Assembly (NCBI GenBank): GCA_903813345.2
Contig: CAIIXF020000004.1
Coordinates: 18,401,513-18,465,512, forward strand
DNA: 64,000 nucleotides
Source: Owenia fusiformis
Taxonomy: Eukaryota > Annelida > Polychaeta > Sabellida > Oweniidae
Direction: 5' to 3'
Below, in pieces: positions 11,101 to 21,850 of the stretch (the first letter of the stretch is position 1; every line of letters starts with the position of its first letter). Below the pieces are notes generated by a model. The model worked only from the letters and a program-made list of their open reading frames with translations. It had not been told where the DNA came from and made no database searches. The position numbers and the translations under genes were made by a program.

Positions 11101-14100
11101 TATGGCGTTATTTAGAACAATACCACGAGTTTTTAAATGGACTATATAGGGGTCATACCTTTTGGCGGATGGATATGGAACCTCATACCTTAATGTGTTA
11201 TGACATCACACTGATTTTTGTCTCTGCAACTTTTTTTGGCAGAAAATATCATTTCTAGTTCAAAAATGCATAAAAACGTCGGAACTGGCTGAATATGTGA
11301 AAAATTTATCCATTTAGGCTAGAAAGGGTTAATTTGCCCTACCCCAAATACGTCTAAATATGCTAGTCTAACTTTGCCACTGTGACGTCACAAATCTAAC
11401 CTGACTATCTCTGAGTTTATTGAAGAAAATGATACGTCTGACAAACAGCTTCCATTCCCTATATGGCACACCTTCTACTAAGAGTTGCATCATTGACTAA
11501 ATCTAAGACAAAGGCCCTGTGTCCCGACGATTTTGACTGAAATTTGGCCATTTTCGCCCAAATCTAACTAAATTGCAGTTTCCCTCACACCTGTATTTTG
11601 AAATAAATATTGCTACAATGTAGCAATTTAAAAATCACACATGCTTACTGTTTCTGTCGACCTGACACGTGTATCTAGCCTGTAAAAATGAAAAATCGCT
11701 ACATTGTAGCAATTTCACTGAGATATGGGCCCTGAAAATCATGTAATTTTAGCAAAAAATGAAGAGATAACCTGCAATTTTGACGGAATTTCAGAGGGCT
11801 GTCTTTCATTCCAGACCCTCCACGGGCCTCTTATGACCATTCTTATACTCACAGAATGGTTGAAAGTGATTTCAAATCATTGTTTGCCCTACGCAGAACG
11901 AAAAAATCGATTCTATTCTCAAATTCTGCAAGAATATTGGTCTCTGGCCAACTAGCAGACAATTTTAGGCCTCATATTAATGTGTTATGACATCACACTG
12001 ATTTTTGTCTCTGCAACTTTTTTTGGCAGAAAATATCATTTCTAGTTCAAAAATGCATAAAAACGTCGGAACTGGCTGAATATGTGAAAAATTTATCCAT
12101 TTAGGCTAGAAAGGGTTAATTTGCCCTACCCCAAATACGTCTAAATATGCTAGTCTAACTTTGCCACTGTGACGTCACAAATCTAACCTGACTATCTCTG
12201 AGTTTATTGAAGAAAATGATACGTCTGACAAACAGCTTCCATTCCCTATATGGCACACCTTCTACTAAGAGTTGCATCATTGACTAAATCTAAGACAAAG
12301 GCCCTGTGTCCCGACGATTTTGACTGAAATTTGGCCATTTTCGCCCAAATCTAACTAAATTGCAGTTTCCCTCACACCTGTATTTTGAAATAAATATTGC
12401 TACAATGTAGCAATTTAAAAATCACACATGCTTACTGTTTCTGTCGACCTGACACGTGTATCTAGCCTGTAAAAATGAAAAATCGCTACATTGTAGCAAT
12501 TTCACTGAGATATGGGCCCTGAAAATCATGTAATTTTAGCAAAAAATGAAGAGATAACCTGCAATTTTTGACGGAATTTCAGAGGGCTGTCTTTCATTCC
12601 AGACCCTCCACGGGCCTCTTATGACCATTCTTATACTCACAGAATGGTTGAAAGTGATTTCAAATCATTGTTTGCCCTACGCAGAACGAAAAAATCGATT
12701 CTATTCTCAAATTCTGCAAGAATATTGGTCTCTGGCCAACTAGCAGACAATTTTAGGCCTCATATTAAGGTATGAGTACCGTAATCCAACACCAAATTCG
12801 AAAATTCATAACAATACTTTGCACATATGGCGTTCGTGACCAACTATAAAACGCTTACCCCCCATAGTGTTATATATCAAAATGTACCTGTTCATATAGG
12901 GGTTCGATTGATCTACATCAAATTATAGGGAGTCAGGTTACTTTTTGAGATATCAGCGTCCATTTATTGTGACTCGCGTTTGCTACCACTTCCTCAATTC
13001 TGATATGATGGGCAAACGCGTAGTAAACATGCTCACGTCGGAACTATTTTTGACCTACATCGCTATTTTCGTAATTCAAATGAAAGTTTAACTCCTCCTC
13101 TTTATTTTGATACCAAATAGTGGCATACTAGGTACCCTAGAAGCCAACTATGGCGTTATTTAGAACAATACCACGAGTTTTTAAATGGACTATATAGGGG
13201 TCATACCTTTTGGCGGATGGATATGGAACCTCATACCATAACCAAGGGCGTTACAATACCCGGGAATTTATCGGTTCGTGCAGTACTTGTTTGTGATAGC
13301 GCCCTCTGTAGGTCACTGTGCTCATAGCCTACAGTAATACGGGGTAGGATATCGGGAATTCGGTCAGTTTCTATCCGTCGATTACGCTATGAATTGAAGC
13401 AAGTGTTACCACTTTATCCACTTAAACAATTTGATAATTGATTAAATCTTTGAACAAAATCGATAAACACGTTATACACTTCCTATCTCCTTAGAAATTA
13501 GCATGTATTTATGGATTGTGTTTTCGAACAAGGCTCGACCCATACCAATAGGGAAATCCTTATGCTAATTAGTATGACGTCATATTTTCCTGGGGAATCC
13601 TAGATTTCAAAGACTCAGTCTGTTATTGTGTCAAATGTAAACGCTCTTTTGCAGACAGAAAATTGACAGATTAGCTTTTAACTTTCAGCTTTGATGTTTA
13701 AATATTCTGTATTTCTACCGGACTTCTTGCTGAATATCATATAATGTTATAACTTGATTTGGACCATTGCCTGATTGATCATAGTGAAATTTTGATTGTG
13801 ATTCACGATTGATTGGCAAGAAAAATAATTCCTATTGTTTTCCAGCAAAGTCAAAATGTTACAGCATGAGTTATAATGTCGAGTTTGCATCATGTTAAAT
13901 TCTGCTAGTGATTAGAAGTCCATGCACAAGCACAAACACAAGAGACAAACACACCCAGGCTCCAGGCCGTGGATGGAAATATAAAACTATTTAAGGCACA
14001 GACTGGTATTTAATAGACCGATATGTAGTGTCTGCCATGTATTGAAAGTAAACCAATCTGCATTATTAATGTTACTTCTATCAATACATGGATTGAGCAA

Positions 14101-16913
14101 TGGAAAAGCAATGGCACAATCAAAAATGTGCATATCAATCGTGAATATCTCTCGGTTCAAAGCTTATTTCAACCAGAATCGTGTCAAAATATGTGTCTGA
14201 GTAACAGTTATACATTATAAGATCGCAAACTCTTACCAATTATTAGCCGAATGGCTTATTTTCAACGAAATGTCCTTAAGACAACAGCCCTGGGTCGCGC
14301 CTGAGACCAAAAACTGTTTCAAATATCCCTCCCCTAATTATATTGGATAATCACATTTATGCGTGCGCGCGCAGCTCATCCACTGAACGAAACGCCACTT
14401 CCCGCTGAAATCACCGGGTATTGATCTTTCCCTTGATATAACCGGGATAAAACAATGATTATCGTTGACTGCCCACACACAAAACATACGTTGAGTGAAC
14501 AGTGTTATTACAAACAACAGGCTTTAGAATACAAAGCGTAGTGTGATAATAAGCTGTACATTACCACTGCTGCATGTACATATTACTAATTTACTAGGGC
14601 TCCCAAAGAGTGGATAGGGAGGTTGTGTTTGTCACTTTTAAATTTTACATTTCAAAATTGTCATATTACATGTCATAATTTGTTGGTTTCATTCGTTTAG
14701 CCAATCAAAACATTGTAAAACAATAAATTGTCTGTTACGTACAATCAATTTTGTTCAGTTTTGATAAGTTGTCAGAATAAAGTTACGTTCATCTGAATCC
14801 ATGTATCAAAACAAAAATCCTATTTTCACTTCAAAATACTTCAGTGAGATGAAGGCTCGGAATTGTCACATGCAATAACTTATTGTCGTATTCGTTATTT
14901 TATGTTCTCGATAGTAGCATTTAGTCGCACATTTGATGCCAGGTCACCTTGTCGCGTACCTCTTGGGGAACCCAACATTTATGTGTGTACTCATGGAAGT
15001 AAATTCCCCGGAGTAGCCGAGAGCCACAAACTTTTCAACAGGTTCGAAATGACCAATTTCTCTCATATATACTCTAAATATTTTATTATTTAGCACCTAC
15101 AAAGTATTGCTAATAACCATATGTAATTTCAATAAGGAAACTTATCTGGCTACATATAAATTCAATATCAACACTAGCTGTTCTCTCAACACGTCCTGGC
15201 TTACCTTGTGGTGACAAACCCTGGATTTTCGCTATTTATAGTTTATCAACACCTGGACGCATGCGCATTTTATAGTTTATCGGGCACTTTAAATACCTTT
15301 TATACATGATGAAATTACAGTCTGTATTTCCAAATATTTCAAACTGCGAAAATGAAAAATATTTTTCGAAACGTGTAAATAAATGCGACATTGCTATTAA
15401 GAATCTAGATATCAAGGACATGTTTGGAGTGTTTAATCTTTATCTTCGTATTTGCCACAATCGGTGCACTGCTTGAAAAGAATTAATTCATAAAACTAGT
15501 AAAATTTGCAAACTCGATGGTAAAAATAATATTCTAATGTAGGCCATGACCAGGTACACGGATGGTATATTTACCTGCTTCTGTTCCGTAGGTATGGTCC
15601 ACTGTCGGCAATCTTGGTCCATAGGAAGGCAAATCTCGTGGTTGCCCCCTTTTCCATAATTTTTTATTTTGTAGTCTACAGTTTGTATCACTTGGTTCAA
15701 AAGTGCATTCAATGTTAGAAGGTTGGTCACCTGCAATAGACCTATATATCTACTCTTTCTGAATGATTATTGGAACTATGGGTAGGGGAAACATTGCACA
15801 TTTTTATAAACGATCCTTAAAATTGACTTTATTTGGGCATAGTGTCGACAAAGTGAGACCCAGAAGCCTTGGTAAACGATAAAATACTGTGTGTTCACTG
15901 GTGGAAATATGTACAAGTAATCGGGTAGTCTGGCCTCGGATGTAAACTCTATTTACAATTTCGTATAGTCAAAACAGTAATGTTTGTGACTACTTTGAAT
16001 TTGAAAAATAAGCAATCAAATGACCATATTGAAACAGTTTAATTATGTAAACATAGAATCATTTATATTTATCCTTACTTTTGTATATTTCAGATAGTAA
16101 TGTATAATGTGCAGCAAAGCTGTGGCCTTTTGTAATTTAGGGAGTTTCAGCAATGTTAATTTTTCCGACAATAACATGGCAGAGAAGTATCAAAATATAG
16201 GAGGACACAGATATGATCGCTTAACTAGAAAACAAACTAAAATAAACAAAAGTTAGGATAAATATAAATGTTCTATTTTTACATAAATTGTTTCAATTTG
16301 GTCATTTGATTGCTTATTTTTTAAATTGAAAGTACTCACAAACATTACTGTTTTGACTATAATTACAATTTTTACAGCACAGTGCACATGACCTAGATGG
16401 CTCTAGATGTGTTCGACATCGTTATCTATACCAAAATGCTGTATTACACTATCCTTTCAAGGTAGGAACGGCGTTAAACTCAATAACGGCGTTCTTTACT
16501 ATTAGGAATTTTCTTGGCCATAAGACATGTCAGAAAAAACGAGGCCCAGGTTAGGTCTAATGTTGTTGGACTAGTCCATATGTTGATAATCTTGATCGAT
16601 GATAATTCATAAAAGTATAACTGTTCACATTTATGTGGATATTTACAATGGTACACATACACATGTAAATGCTACATGTATGAGTTTATAGGGGTGATTA
16701 CCAGTAATTATAATCATGAAAAATAAGTGATATATTATTATCTAGACATATGGGTGTACGACACAAAGGCACAGGCATATAGTTGTTAAAACCTGGGTTT
16801 CTAATATTGTCTTTCACGAATGCACATAAAGTACATTATTATAACTTACCTGGATAGGATACTGTCGTGTGAAACTGAAGACAAAGGAAAAGTCCAACTA
16901 CCAGTCTAGTCAT
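5171..16913 (-). CDS. Secreted MAM(x3)-Ly6/Quiver protein, probably GPI-anchored
   Basis: Eight exons (read 16913 to 5171): 16913-16850, 15730-15575, 10132-9689, 9399-8866, 7552-7326, 7196-6953, 6165-6031, 5394-5171. All introns are GT/AG and phases match throughout, giving 675 aa. Residues 1-21 are a signal peptide (MTRLVVGLFLCLQF). MAM domains lie at about 30-179 (ends CIDDIRVYDC), 195-339 (starts CDFDTDNC) and 359-502 (starts CDFETDAC, ends LGFIDDLKIDYC). A Thr/Ser/Pro-rich linker (503-556) follows. A Ly6/uPAR or Quiver-type cysteine domain occupies 557-641 (opens RCYKC, closes CRADLCN). The hydrophobic C-terminus (about 659-675) fits a GPI signal. MAM domains mediate extracellular adhesion or oligomerisation; Ly6 domains are usually membrane-tethered modulators. 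I do not know this combination as a named gene. Introns carry minisatellites and MITEs. Structure certain to good confidence; function unknown. Confidence 0.86.
6178..6870. repeat. Minisatellite, about 33-bp unit, in last-but-one intron of MAM-Ly6 gene
   Basis: Roughly 20 diverged copies of AATGCTTACAAGATGCAACC followed by ATAACATACATG. The array starts about 13 bp upstream (gene sense) of the acceptor of the exon at 6165. Long open frames on both strands are consequences of the repeat, not genes. Confidence 0.92.
7561..8040. repeat. Minisatellite, about 32-bp unit, abutting an exon of the MAM-Ly6 gene
   Basis: About 15 copies of CAGTTCAGAACTGAATACCA plus AAAACAATAATG. It begins within 10 bases of the 3' splice site of the exon starting at 7552, so the polypyrimidine and branch region of that intron must lie in the repeat. 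Confidence 0.93.
10171..10571. mobile_element. Palindromic MITE with TTAA flanks
   Basis: About 401 bp bounded by TTAA (10167-10170 and 10572-10575). The arms (CAGCTGGAAAGTA, TTTTGGTAAAAATTGCTATA, CCTGCACATGTTATTTTTGG, AGTATGAAGGCATG) recur inverted on the right. TTAA target use is typical of piggyBac- and Kolobok-type elements. It sits in an intron of the MAM-Ly6 gene, with its near edge 39 bp from the acceptor at 10133. Confidence 0.8.
10721..13237. mobile_element. A-B-B-A composite repeat element with 4-bp flanking duplication
   Basis: Unit A (469 bp) occurs at 10721-11189 and again in the same orientation at 12769-13237, apparently identical. Each A begins GGTATGAG and ends CTCATACC, its reverse complement. 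Between them lie two tandem copies of unit B, 11190-11976 and 11977-12764, the second with one extra T. Every internal junction reads TTAA, while the outer flanks are ATAA on both sides (10717-10720, 13238-13241). Overall it resembles an LTR element with 4-bp target duplication, but the ends are GG...CC rather than TG...CA and I see no primer-binding site, polypurine tract or coding region. It lies in an intron of the MAM-Ly6 gene. Confidence 0.85.
13242..15574. other. Intron remainder of MAM-Ly6 gene, no further feature seen
   Basis: This part of the long second intron has no recognised repeat structure or coding signal; short open frames have no domain similarity I can name. Confidence 0.45.
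15964..16361. mobile_element. Palindromic MITE in first intron of MAM-Ly6 gene
   Basis: The left arm TATAGTCAAAACAGTAATG...AATAAGCAATCAAATGACC...GAATCATTTATATTTATCC is repeated inverted up to 16361 (CATTACTGTTTTGACTATA). Arms are about 115 bp with an asymmetric centre. TA at each end may be the target duplication. Confidence 0.75.
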
Positions 16914-16992
16914 ATTGTGAATCCAGAAATATTTGGAGATATCTTGTAAGATTTGTTCGATCAAATACTGCTGTATGTATAATCCAAATTAA

Positions 16993-17406
16993 GGTCAGGG
17001 TGCATGATGGGAAATTTTCTGCATTCCTCAATTGAGTCACATGTTATTTTTCAAACAAGAATCACTCCTTCCCCATATTGTCTATATCTTCCAGTTTTGC
17101 ACAAAGAGTGCTCTTATGTGCCTAGAAAAGACTTGTGAGAAGAATGTTTTGATAAAGTGTATAAAAAACAAGAAAATTCAGTGAAAAGATTCAGAAAATT
17201 TTCAGAAATTTTTTTCACTGAATTTTTTCGTTTTTTATACATTTTACAAAACAAATCTTCTCACAAGGCTTTTCTAGGCACATAAATGCACTCTTTGTGC
17301 AAACCTGGAAGATGTAGACAATGTGGGGAAGGAGTTATTCTTCTTTGAAAAATAACATGTGACTTAATTGAGGAATGCAGAAAATTTCCCAACATGCACC
17401 CTGTCC
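16993..17406. mobile_element. Palindromic MITE with TTAA duplication beside MAM-Ly6 start
   Basis: 414 bp between TTAA at 16989-16992 and 17407-17410. The left arm GGTCAGGGTGCATGATGGG...TTCTGCATTCCTCAATTGAG is matched inverted on the right (CTTAATTGAGGAATGCAG...CATGCACCCTGTCC). Its inner end is only 80 bp from the start codon of the MAM-Ly6 gene, so it probably overlaps or adjoins the promoter. Confidence 0.85.
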
Positions 17407-17410
17407 TTAA

Positions 17411-18976
17411 AGCACCTGTATCTCTGCAATTGATATGTTTCATCTATGTCACTCTATGTCAATACACGAGTAATACCAGTTAATACTACTGTACTTGTAA
17501 GGTATAATCATGTGATCAATAATCATATAAGATTAAGACTACTCCATTAATAGCACAATTTTCATATTAGTCATATAAACAGCTACGATGAACGTAAAGG
17601 GCCATATTTTCAATACTACTATAAGTGCACTAAACTCCACGTTTACAAAAACATAGAACACAACGACTAAATTAACTTTCAAATAGTAATGGCCTTGTGG
17701 GCGAGTATGACATTTATTCATCAGTCCATTTACATCAAGCAACTATACATCTCGTTCCATACCACAAATCTCAACTTCTGAATGTTACTCTGAGCAACTG
17801 TTTTTGCTGAAAAAGGAAATATAAGGGAAAACCAATCCCTAGAAGATGATAATCACGTAAACTGATGGGATAATTATTAGTAATTAATTAATTAATTAAT
17901 GGGATAATTAGTGAAACGTCGAAAATAAAACATTTTACTCTGAAGTAAATGAACTAAGTTATTATTAATAGAGTGATGAATTTACACAGAAATCACGTAA
18001 ACGTTTTTGTTCCTCTAAACGAATACAAATGAAAACGACGATTATATACGTATATGAATCAAGCAATTTTACGGCTACAAAACCCTTTAATCAGATCTCG
18101 TATCTTGTCTAATAAAAGTTGCTCAAGTTGAATTATGACCCCTTGAGCAGAATAATTAATTCTGTTAACGCAGAGACACCTCCTCCACAAGATATCCAGT
18201 TATCCCATCATACATGGGGTTCCTAACGTATCATTTTTATTTATCAAGTCGATGTACCTTTTATTTTATCACTAATACTAAGTAGTATATGTTTTAGTAC
18301 AGCACAGAACCGCGAATGTCAAGTACAATTGTAAATATTTGACTGTCAATCTCAATTAGACCTTGATAAGATAACTGAAACTGAGCTCCAATACAACGCA
18401 GATCAACATGGAGTGGTCGATATGTTGTGTTATCATAGGGAGGTTAAATTACACCTTTTCAAGATAACCTATACCATGAACGTGAACGCGGTGAACGTCC
18501 TCAATCGATTAATTCTCCCCTTTGTAGTATTCACTTGCTTGATTGAGTATGAAAGTATTAAGAATGAATATATAACTTTCTGGTAAAAGCAACAGAGAGT
18601 ACAGTAATCAGTGGGATCATATAATATCATTACACGTTCATGTACAGTTCTCTAAAACATATAGCTTAACCTCGACTGCAAGCAACTTAAGCCAGCTATC
18701 ATCATCTAAAGTCTACTCCACTCATGTTGATTCATTAGCGCGTTACATTGAGAAAATCCTCAAATTATCAGATAATATCTGACATTTGAAAAAATGACAC
18801 GATAAAACGTTCATTCCAAATAATCATAGACTTTGAAAATGCTTATGATGCTCTCAAACTTATTTTATTGTAAAGTACTTATCGATCATTTCTTTTATCA
18901 CACTGTTATATCTGTAAGGGCTAAAATGTCGTCATGACACTAAGATTAGGCTTACTCTTTTACTTATACATGTAAA
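17411..18976. other. Intergenic region between divergent MAM-Ly6 and TRIM genes
   Basis: No coding signal was found. It holds a short (ATTA)n run at about 17880-17900. Because the flanking genes diverge, the promoters of both must lie here or in the adjacent MITE; no specific element is recognisable. Confidence 0.5.
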
Positions 18977-20650
18977 ATGGCGTGTGCTTCTACGACATTT
19001 AGAGACACAAGTTTTAAATCAATTCTAGAATGCCAACTTTGTCTTGATGATATCAAAGATCCGAAAGCATTACCGTGTCTGCATACATTCTGTTTGGCAT
19101 GCCTCGATACACTGGTCGGAAGCACATTTGGGAGACGTGTAACATGCCCCTTGTGTTGTAGAATATGGGAGATTCCCCGTCATGGGGTAGCTGCCTTACC
19201 CACAAACTTCCTAATCAACACACTCACGGATATGGCTAAAGCATCAAATGATGAAATGGATCGCACACGTCAAGTTGAATGTGAACCTGAAAACTCGTTT
19301 AGCTGTGAACACCATAGAATGCCACTAGAGTTATTCTGCCGGGATGACAAAACGTTGATCTGCTACGCTTGCTACGCTCATGATCACCCGGGTCATACGT
19401 TCATCCTTGTTGATCAAGCTGCTGCGTTGTGTTCGGAAGAAGTGTATTTTGGAATGAGGCAACATCTTCAGGCATTGCACGCTATGCAGGATGATGTCCG
19501 TAGGCAAAGAATAGCTTATGACGGCGACACCAGTGATGACCTCGATATGTCCAAAGCGATCGTTGAGAGTACTATGACTCAGTTGGAAACGCTTGGGGGA
19601 AATGGACACCCCGTAGAAAATATCAGATTCTGCTTACGCGTGCGTGATCAGGGTTTACCCCTGCCACGTAATCGAGCGCGACTTCCATTGAACAACTGGG
19701 AAGTTAATTGTGGGGATATAATGGGATCTTTAAAACCATATGACCTTGTACCGACTGCTGTAGAGGTCAATGTAGTCAGCGAGATTCGTGTAGAGACACA
19801 AAAAAGGCATGGCGATGACCTGGGTAATTGGATTCAAGACATTCTACAAGCAGGGGTCAATCGCGTGACGACTGCCTTTGGGAAATTGTTCAGTTCCCAT
19901 GTTCATGTCACAAAGTCTCACCTGTCTGGAAGAGGGTTCATCAGCGATCTCACATTGGTTGGACCACGTGGTCTCGTGGCTGTTCGACCTGGACGACTAG
20001 AATTTTATCGAAGCCGGAACTTGATCAAAACTGTAACTGGCGACTTCCGAAATGTTGCAACCAGTGCCGATTTGTCAATTGCAGTCACCAACAACTCGAA
20101 CAAAATCAAGATGTACAGTCCGTCTGGTGTCCATTTGCGTGACATTGAAGTAGCCCATCTTTCAAAAATATGTGGTATTGCATGTTCGTTCAATGGCCAT
20201 TTAATCCTTCTTGACTCGGGGACCGAAACTATGGCAGTGGTGGACAACCGAACCGGAGTCTTACTTCGCCGAAATAAAATCACGGGATTTGGCAATCGTC
20301 GGTATATTTCAGCTGACAAAGATAGTCAAAAGACGGTTGTTTCCGATTTTACGGAGAACACTATTAAAGTGGAAGATGGAAATAGTGAAGTTGTCATGGA
20401 GTTTGGTGATGCAGTTAATAGTGTTCAACTGCGGTCACCACGTGGTGTATGCTTCGTGGATAATGGTGATGTCGTAGTTGCCGACTGTTGGAACCACAGG
20501 GTCGTTGCTATTAGGTCCTCTGGTAGTTGTATCGAGCTGATTTCCGAGGCCCACGGTTTGAAATACCCCCAAAGTGTTGCTGTTGACTGGCACAATGGTT
20601 CTCTTCTGATTGGTGACGAAAAAGGCCAGCTGTTTGATGTACAGTTGTAA
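18977..20650 (+). CDS. TRIM protein: RING, B-box, NHL repeats (intronless)
   Basis: One uninterrupted 557-codon frame. The start ATG has a favourable context (AAAATGG). An N-terminal C3HC4 RING uses Cys19, Cys22, Cys34, His36, Cys39, Cys42, Cys57 and Cys60. A B-box type 2 follows (Cys110, His113, Cys121, Cys129, Cys132, His137/His140). The middle third, where a coiled coil is expected, is short and weakly helical (about 150-205). From about 320 to 557 come beta-propeller NHL-type repeats, clearest at GVCFVDNGDVVVADCWNHR and SVAVDWHNGSLLIGD. This architecture matches TRIM2/3/71-like ubiquitin ligases, in which RING recruits E2 and NHL binds RNA or protein. Absence of introns and GC content above its surroundings suggest expansion by retrocopying, common for invertebrate TRIM genes; that is inference. 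Confidence 0.9.
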   Translation: MACASTTFRDTSFKSILECQLCLDDIKDPKALPCLHTFCLACLDTLVGSTFGRRVTCPLCCRIWEIPRHGVAALPTNFLINTLTDMAKASNDEMDRTRQVECEPENSFSCEHHRMPLELFCRDDKTLICYACYAHDHPGHTFILVDQAAALCSEEVYFGMRQHLQALHAMQDDVRRQRIAYDGDTSDDLDMSKAIVESTMTQLETLGGNGHPVENIRFCLRVRDQGLPLPRNRARLPLNNWEVNCGDIMGSLKPYDLVPTAVEVNVVSEIRVETQKRHGDDLGNWIQDILQAGVNRVTTAFGKLFSSHVHVTKSHLSGRGFISDLTLVGPRGLVAVRPGRLEFYRSRNLIKTVTGDFRNVATSADLSIAVTNNSNKIKMYSPSGVHLRDIEVAHLSKICGIACSFNGHLILLDSGTETMAVVDNRTGVLLRRNKITGFGNRRYISADKDSQKTVVSDFTENTIKVEDGNSEVVMEFGDAVNSVQLRSPRGVCFVDNGDVVVADCWNHRVVAIRSSGSCIELISEAHGLKYPQSVAVDWHNGSLLIGDEKGQLFDVQL

Positions 20651-21050
20651 TTGTAGTAGCTAACAATACAACACGTTCTATGTAAACATATCATATTTTT
20701 TTATCTCTACAGATTTGATTGGTTTCTACATGGGCATTAAATTGGCCCTGGCCCATGGTTTCTAGTAGCGCACTGGAATTTTGATTTGGGCTTCCACTCG
20801 ATATCCACTTGACTCTGAATCACTTGCAAAGTGACTCGCATATGTTTTGAGGATATGATCTTCTTATATATTGTGATCCCGACCAATGGTCGGCATCTGG
20901 TCTTAGACAGATTTAGACACTTATGAAAAACGAAATGTAACACAGATTGACGATGCTAGTGCGTTTTCACTGATAATTTCAAAATTATGATCTTGTTTAA
21001 GTTTAAAATGTTTAAGTTTGTCACTGTTTATTTTCTGTATAGCCTGTGTT
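20651..21050. other. 3' flank of TRIM gene, nothing recognised
   Basis: This is non-coding AT-rich sequence before the next repeat; no clear polyadenylation signal was assigned. Confidence 0.4.
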
Positions 21051-21059
21051 ACGCGGTAA

Positions 21060-21850
21060 ACACGATACAAATATATGGCATATTCTTCAACGAATAGGGC
21101 ATATTAACTTGCGGTGTATGACAGATTCACCTGCGGTATATGGCATACCCACTAACCAATGAGAACGTGATACGGAAGTACGCGATTGTCAATTGCATCG
21201 ATTGAACGAACGGGTAAAAGTTTATAAAATATTATAATAATTACTGAATCAACAATGCAGTGTATTGAATATATCAACTTATGCAGAAGTATCACTCAGC
21301 AATCTCACGTAATAAACTTACTCAATAAGTCCAGGATTCATATATTAGTACTCGAAGCACTAACTATTTGGTAATCCAGCGTAGTTTTGCAATTAGAGGC
21401 GATTTTCGCAACCAATCCAAACAAGGCTTTCTGTATCACGTTTTCATCTGCGATATATGTCATACTCACTTTCTGTATATGGAATATTACGCAAGTGAGT
21501 ATGACATATTCAGCAAGTGAGTATATTCATGAGGGTATTCAATGAAATCAATGTATCGCATATTCACTGTGGAATATGCTATACTCACCTGCAGAAAATT
21601 CCATACTTACCTGCGGAATATGCCATACTCCCCTGCAGAATATGTTATACTCACCTGCGGAATATGCTATGTTCACCTGCAGAAAATGCCATACTTACCT
21701 GCGGAATATGCCAAACTCTCCTGCAGAATATGTTATACTCACCTGCGGAATCTGCCATACTCACCTACGGAATATGCAATACTTACCTGCGGAATATCGC
21801 CATACTCACCTGCAGAATATGCCATGCTCACCTGCGGAATATGCCATTAA
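21060..21850. repeat. Dispersed repeat ending in 22-bp minisatellite
   Basis: The first part matches the family at 3020-3345 (ATATGGCATATTC, ACTAACCAATGAGAACG). From about 21550 it becomes about a dozen copies of the 22-bp unit GGAATATGCCATACTCACCT plus GC. The overlapping frames open in three phases are shadows of this array. Confidence 0.85.

Noticed and set aside
10721-13237. Interpretation as a standard LTR retrotransposon or TRIM element
   Set aside because: The terminal repeats lack TG...CA ends, no primer-binding site or polypurine tract is visible, and internal junctions are TTAA; kept as unclassified.
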